Shown here piece by piece: positions 60,751 to 64,000 of a DNA stretch of 64,000 nucleotides. How positions within the stretch are numbered: position 1 is the stretch's first letter; each line of letters begins with the position of its first letter. The position numbers and the translations under genes were made by a program. Where the stretch lies: NCBI RefSeq assembly GCF_007746795.1, contig NZ_CP036343.1, positions 7,569,029 through 7,633,028 of the forward strand, read 5' to 3'. The notes beneath the pieces were generated by a model. The model searched no databases and was not told the origin of the DNA. It saw nothing but the letters and a program-made list of their open reading frames with translations. This DNA is from Gimesia algae. GTDB lineage: Bacteria; Planctomycetota; Planctomycetia; Planctomycetales; Planctomycetaceae.

Positions 60751-61110
60751 CTATTGCGGGCAGATGTCCGGCCTGCAGTTGGCCGGCTTAGAGACCGGGT
60801 CGGTCTTGGATGTTTGCGTTTCGATCAGATGGACCAGCTCCTGCAGGACCGGTTTGTGATTGCACCACCAGGTCAGGTCAATGCCGCGGTACTCGATGTC
60901 GGTTTCATCGAAGCGAAACCAGTCATCCCAGGTATGAGTTTGGCTGTCGTTACCGATAATGAGAACACGGCACGTCATGCCAATGCTGACAAGCTTATCC
61001 CCCAGGAGAAGGTTGCAGATTCGCTTCGAATCGCTCACATAAAAGAAAAGGACATTGAAATCCACGTCGTGCCCGATGAGCACCGCTTTGAAATTCCGCT
61101 CCGTGATCAT
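60751..61110 (-). CDS. Small phage protein, unknown
   Basis: A 119-residue protein with GGAGAGAGG before its ATG, in ATGA overlap with the LexA-CsrA gene. It is strand-rich (KAVLIGHDVDFNVLFFYVSD, then TCRVLIIGNDSQ), with a tryptophan-rich stretch (WDDWFRFDETDIEYRG). No family recognised. Probably made together with the fusion regulator. Confidence 0.65.
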   Translation of the reverse strand: MITERNFKAVLIGHDVDFNVLFFYVSDSKRICNLLLGDKLVSIGMTCRVLIIGNDSQTHTWDDWFRFDETDIEYRGIDLTWWCNHKPVLQELVHLIETQTSKTDPVSKPANCRPDICPQ

Positions 61111-61763
61111 GCCTCTCTCCTTCCAGCTGATTGAGTGCCGGCTTCCCTGAGACGGTAGATTTCCGTGCCCATCAGTTCGATGGTTTTCTCCATGCAGCGG
61201 AGCAGGATTTCGTTTGGCCCTGGCTGCTGTGCCTGGTCGAGGTCGGAACGAACATCGCGGCGAAGTACTCCCAGTGATGCCGGGGCAATCACTTCCAGGG
61301 CGGCGACTCGCTTATCGTCCTCGATATCCACCACACCGATATACAGCTCACCGATCGTCGCCGCTTCACCAGGTGCCAGCCGGATGTACTGAAACTCATC
61401 AGCCGGTTTGACCTCGCCGGTCTGGCTGCCTGGCAGACTATCATTTGCTGTCGTTTGCTGCCGGGCTTCGCCCTTTGTATCGTTCTGAATTCTGCCGGGC
61501 GGCACGTAGTAGTTGCTCACAACATACGTGGGCCGATCATCGGGCAGGTAATAGCCTCGCCTGGTCTCAAATCGCCGCAGCAGTCCTTTATCCACCAGCT
61601 TGGTGATAAAGTTGCTGACACTCTGTGAGTGAGTGAAACCCAGGTGAACCGCCAGTTCTTTCAATGTCGGCACCATGCCATTTTTTTGTGCGTGAAACGC
61701 GCAGATAAATTCAAATACCTGCTGCTGCTTTGGCGTGATTCTGACTTCCGGTTTGTCCAACAT
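61107..61763 (-). CDS. LexA-type winged helix fused to a CsrA-like domain
   Basis: A 218-residue protein. Residues 8-73 are a LexA-type winged helix: ITPKQQQVFEFI, VPTLKELAVHLGFTHSQSVSNFITKLVDKGLL and RRGYYL. Residues 126-178 look like CsrA: a first strand YIRLAPGEAATIG, then GVVDIEDDKRVAALEVIAP and GVLRRDVRSDLD, with the GE, AP and RRDV landmarks. Between them lies a polar linker; after them a helix (about 180-210). There is no S24 peptidase domain and no cleavage site. It could bind both DNA and RNA. I know of no described regulator of this makeup. It is the fifth gene of the operon. Confidence 0.75.
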   Translation of the reverse strand: MLDKPEVRITPKQQQVFEFICAFHAQKNGMVPTLKELAVHLGFTHSQSVSNFITKLVDKGLLRRFETRRGYYLPDDRPTYVVSNYYVPPGRIQNDTKGEARQQTTANDSLPGSQTGEVKPADEFQYIRLAPGEAATIGELYIGVVDIEDDKRVAALEVIAPASLGVLRRDVRSDLDQAQQPGPNEILLRCMEKTIELMGTEIYRLREAGTQSAGRREA

Positions 61764-61784
61764 CGTGACTCCGTTCTGTTGTTT

Positions 61785-61994
61785 TTATTTCACTGGTATC
61801 CAAGGTTTTTGCGAGTTTTGCCGTCGATATTCGACCACCTCAGCCGCCACGTCGTCTGTACTCAAACCAAAGACAGCAGCCAGCAACGCCACTGAGATCC
61901 AGCAGGCGACTTGCCCTTCGTCCATTTCGCCCGGTTCATCATTGAGAGCGATCCAGCGTATGCCATGGTTCAACCGTTTTCCTTTCCACCTCAT
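61785..61994 (-). CDS. Small phage protein, unknown
   Basis: A 69-residue protein from the ATG at 61994, in ATGA overlap with the preceding stop. MRWKGKRLNHGIRWIALND is the start; a hydrophobic stretch VACWISVALLAAVFGLS (about 32-48) may be a membrane helix or a buried helix. No family recognised. Followed by a 21-base gap and the LexA-CsrA gene. Confidence 0.6.
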   Translation of the reverse strand: MRWKGKRLNHGIRWIALNDEPGEMDEGQVACWISVALLAAVFGLSTDDVAAEVVEYRRQNSQKPWIPVK

Positions 61995-62245
61995 GACCGG
62001 TCCCATTCTGGCGGAAACAGCTCGTGCGTATTCCTGACCTTGAATTCTGTTTCATAATCCCTGCGATGCTCCACGCTTTCGACCTGGAAGCCAAAGCACA
62101 ACCAGGCGTCGCAGAGCCCGCGAAACCACTCTGCCCTCAGCTGCTCAGGACCAGCATGAATCGTGATCTGGCTCACCGCCAGTGAGGCTCTGGATTTCAA
62201 GTTAAAACGCAATACGTGTTGATAACATTGAGCAACGTCGTTCAT
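61991..62245 (-). CDS. Small phage protein, unknown
   Basis: An 84-residue protein from the ATG at 62245 (GGAAAGG upstream); a longer frame to 62308 lacks support and crosses a palindrome. MNDVAQCYQHVLRFNLK begins it; SLAVSQITIHAGPEQLRAEW and LCDAWLCFGFQVESV follow. No family recognised. Confidence 0.6.
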   Translation of the reverse strand: MNDVAQCYQHVLRFNLKSRASLAVSQITIHAGPEQLRAEWFRGLCDAWLCFGFQVESVEHRRDYETEFKVRNTHELFPPEWDRS

Positions 62246-62264
62246 GGCCCTGCCTTTCCAATGT

Positions 62265-62284
62265 GGAAGCGAAATATCGCTTCC
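62265..62284. promoter_or_regulatory. Palindrome before the gene at 62245
   Basis: GGAAGCGA and TCGCTTCC arms surround a 4-base centre. It lies 20-40 bases before the start of the next gene and could be an operator or a small hairpin in the mRNA. Confidence 0.6.
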
Positions 62285-62463
62285 GTGTGTTTTTAAAATG
62301 ACTTCCAAAAAAGTGCCGGTCTATTCCCGGCTGTCAGCCGTTTGTACTGCCGTCCCGGTTTGGCTTTCGCCGTTACGCCATTCCTGACGCCCTGGCATCC
62401 CAGTTCACGCTGGGGCACCTGCAGTGCCGCCTTTATCGTCGACTGCAGCGACGGTATTAAAAG

Positions 62464-62700
62464 TCAATCCGGGCATTCTGCCGACAGTGGACCAGCTGGC
62501 CTGAGTGCCGACATGGCAGCGGTTTCTAAGACTTCCGGAACCTTATCGATTTCACGCACAGTCACAGATCGGTCGTCATGCACGTGCAACTCGTGAGACT
62601 GGCCGTCCTGGATGATGGTCTTCGTGCCATCTTGCAGAACAATTTCAACTTGTGTTGAGTTGTAATCGCAGTGTGCTTCAACAGTCACAGTAGTAGTCAT
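62464..62700 (-). CDS. Small phage protein, unknown
   Basis: A 78-residue protein from the ATG at 62700 with AAAGGAG seven bases upstream. MTTTVTVEAHCDYNSTQVEI, then VLQDGTKTIIQDGQSHELHV and an acidic helix: a small beta fold. No family recognised. Part of the early operon. Confidence 0.65.
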   Translation of the reverse strand: MTTTVTVEAHCDYNSTQVEIVLQDGTKTIIQDGQSHELHVHDDRSVTVREIDKVPEVLETAAMSALRPAGPLSAECPD

Positions 62701-62808
62701 TTCAGCTCCTTTGAAAAAACGATTGATTGAAAGTGCTGGGATCACGGCTCCCAGCGGGCCGGCGTTAAACTTGGACCTGCTGTCCTGGGTAGTCGGCCCT
62801 ACCCACCT

Positions 62809-63348
62809 TCAAGGTTTTACGGTTCGCGGCTTACGATAGACGGCCGCTTCAGTCACGCGGTAGCGCTGGACACTGTCGACGTACCTGTTGGCATCCTGTT
62901 CGACGTCTTCCAGATACTCGTTTGCCAGAGCTTCGTCAAAGAAATAACGCGTCGACCGCAGTTCCTGGTCTGGCTTCCAACGGTTCACAACGCGGACACG
63001 AATCAGCCTTTCGAGGCTGAACGGCTCCCCCTGGGGGAGAAGTTCCCAGCACAGTTCACGACCATCATCAGATCCAGTCGCCAATTCGTTCCCCTCAACC
63101 CATTCAAACGGCTGCTGATCTGGTATCACCGGTTCAATGTTCGCAAGGCGGATTCCGCACTGGACGCCTTCAAGCCAGACGCAGGCACAGGCACTGATAA
63201 TGCTGGCAGTACTGCGGGTGACCGCTTCGCCATCGGGTTCCCCGCTACGTTTTTTCTTCCAGTACTTCACACGGGTGCCGACTGAATATGTTTTATTGAA
63301 TTCATCGCAGGCGCGATTGGCATTCTGAATTTGTGTTTCAAGCGACAT
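62809..63348 (-). CDS. Early phage protein, unknown, first gene of the visible operon
   Basis: A 179-residue protein with AAAGGAT before its ATG. The first half parallels the 76-residue protein at 60480-60710 (TYSVGTRVKYWKKKRSG, then VTRSTASIISACACVWLEG). The second half is acidic and helical (FFDEALANEYLEDVEQDANRYV). No family is recognised. It lies directly downstream of the hairpin array. Confidence 0.65.
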   Translation of the reverse strand: MSLETQIQNANRACDEFNKTYSVGTRVKYWKKKRSGEPDGEAVTRSTASIISACACVWLEGVQCGIRLANIEPVIPDQQPFEWVEGNELATGSDDGRELCWELLPQGEPFSLERLIRVRVVNRWKPDQELRSTRYFFDEALANEYLEDVEQDANRYVDSVQRYRVTEAAVYRKPRTVKP

Positions 63349-63373
63349 CTGAAAATCCTTTTAGTGAGACAAT

Positions 63374-63412
63374 CCGCTGTCAGCGGCCTGCCGGCACGAT
63401 CGCCGGCAGGCC
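63374..63412 (-). promoter_or_regulatory. Two GC-rich hairpins just before the first early gene
   Basis: GGCCTGCCGGC (63385-63395) pairs exactly with GCCGGCAGGCC (63402-63412), 11 base pairs, 6-base loop; CCGCTG-T-CAGCGG overlaps at 63374-63386. Two alternative hairpins sharing bases are the usual form of an attenuator or switch. Confidence 0.6.
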
Positions 63413-63511
63413 TGGGCTTGTGCCTGCCCTATCAAAATAAAAAACGGGAGGGCCGGGACTGAATGAGCAAACGCACAACGGAATGAATGGTTGTTTGTTG
63501 ACTCCCCGACC

Positions 63512-63990
63512 AGTCGGCAACGAGCCGACTCCCGTAGACTGTGAAAACCCGTGCGAGCGCCTCCCCAGGTCCTCGCACGGGCTGCAACTGCGGGTAACAT
63601 CCCCCGCAGAAAATGAAAGAGAGCCCGCGCGGGAAACCACCCTCGTAATCCCCACGCGGGTCGCGGTCGCAGGGAACGTCCCCGCAGGCAAATGTGAAAC
63701 CGCCCTGATGTCAGGTTCAATTGCATCAGGGCGGAACTGGCAGGCAAACGGGCCGGTCAGCCTGACATGGTTGCGTTGTGTGAAAAACCCTGCTGATGCC
63801 TCTACTTCACCAGCAGGGACCCGACAGACAAGAGGGCCGTCCGGCCTGCCTGGATTCGAATGTGTGAAAGTCGCACGGGGGGAGTAAAAGCCAACACCCC
63901 CCGCGCGTGAATCGGCGCGGCAGTGCGACACAAGAGAGGTCAGCACTGCGGCAGGCTGGTTTGTGTTAGGGTAGCCTGTGCGCCGATGGA
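63512..63990 (-). ncRNA. Array of modular hairpins, possible structured RNA
   Basis: About 480 bases with no supportable gene contain at least eight good hairpins in five related modules of about 70-87 bases. Module starts (TGTGAAA or AATGAAA on the upper strand): 63540, 63611, 63693, 63780, 63863. Each is followed by a hairpin with a different but well-paired stem: 10 pairs at 63548-63581, 11 at 63700-63734, 8 at 63788-63818 and 7 at 63870-63929. The spacer hairpins share an AACRW-type loop. Read leftward, each stem ends in three to five T and then CACA, like serial intrinsic terminators. The sense strand is inferred from the T-runs. Confidence 0.65.
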
Positions 63991-64000
63991 TCATGTTATG

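Larger units (their letters stand above)
23985..64000. mobile_element. Prophage, siphovirus type, right end outside the window
   Basis: From the tRNA-Leu remnant to the right edge the genes are those of a temperate tailed phage, nearly all transcribed leftward: early and replication genes on the right, then lysis-like genes, terminase, portal, capsid, tail and fibres towards the attachment site. Lambda-type portal, gpW-like protein, TP901-type tape measure and a G/GT frameshift pair indicate a long non-contractile tail. Six copies of one palindrome are spread over the element. No integrase, repressor of the CI type or endolysin is recognised in the window, and the right attachment site with an intact tRNA-Leu is expected further right. 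Confidence 0.9.

Noticed and set aside
63540..63930. Phage tRNA array
   Set aside because: The module length of about 80 bases and strings such as GGTTCAA suggested tRNAs, but no cloverleaf with acceptor, anticodon and T-arm can be drawn for any module.
63380..63994. 204-codon open frame on the reverse strand in the hairpin array
   Set aside because: Composition (Pro, Arg, Ser, Gly) follows the GC-rich palindromes, there is no ribosome binding site and the stems constrain the sequence instead.

Overview
The window looks like a chromosome segment from a planctomycete, probably a Gimesia-like (Planctomycetaceae) organism, carrying the larger part of an integrated siphovirus-type prophage. The host assignment rests on gene families characteristic of that phylum: a DUF1549/DUF1553 (PSCyt2/PSD1) protein beside a DUF1501 protein and a PPC-domain protein, a DUF1559 prepilin-like protein with its small lipoprotein partner, a DUF1570 peptidase, a secreted sulfatase and an FG-GAP repeat protein. 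No database search was possible, so the genus is an inference.

Host part (1 to about 23,990): the 3' part of metG; a type II-secretion-like pseudopilin; a sulfatase; the DUF1549/DUF1501/PPC group; a DUF1570 metallopeptidase; an AI-2E family permease; a parallel beta-helix protein; rsgA; an FHA protein; the RNase P RNA gene; a tyrosine/asparagine-rich secreted protein; a three-gene leftward unit (DUF1559, lipoprotein, FG-GAP); and a GntR/FadR-type regulator. The host part ends in a tRNA-Leu(CAG)-like sequence whose 3' half is good and whose 5' half is broken. This is what the left attachment site of an element integrated in a tRNA 3' end should look like.

Prophage part (about 23,990 to the right edge, not complete): four small rightward genes sit next to the attachment site; everything else reads leftward. 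From right to left, which is the transcription order, it holds a ~480-base array of hairpins; small early genes; a LexA-type winged helix fused to a CsrA-like domain; a second, classical CsrA; a lambda-O-like replication gene with 11 helically phased iterons inside its coding sequence; a ParB-like protein; a HAD nucleotidase; and a FliA/WhiG-type sigma factor. Next come a self-contained XRE-ImmA accessory cassette with its own promoter and terminator, two small genes behind a promoter with an operator, an ArdC-like antirestriction protein, and a lysis-like group (holin-like protein, phospholipase A2-like protein, trypsin-like protease). The morphogenesis genes follow: terminase, gpW-like protein, lambda-type portal, a protease-capsid fusion, head-tail and tail proteins, a G/GT pair with a T_TTT_TTC slippery site, a TP901-type tape measure, baseplate/fibre proteins with a repeated ~85-residue module, and a methyltransferase-glycosyltransferase fusion. 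No integrase and no recognisable endolysin lie inside the window; the integrase is expected beyond the right edge.

A palindrome with the core ATTTCCnnGGAAAT occurs six times across the prophage (allowing one mismatch), five of them between genes and one directly beside the attachment site. I did not notice it in the host part. It is the best candidate for a phage-wide regulatory network. Other features worth following are the hairpin array, the LexA-CsrA fusion, the phased iterons and an mRNA leader that is complementary to the loop of a downstream terminator.
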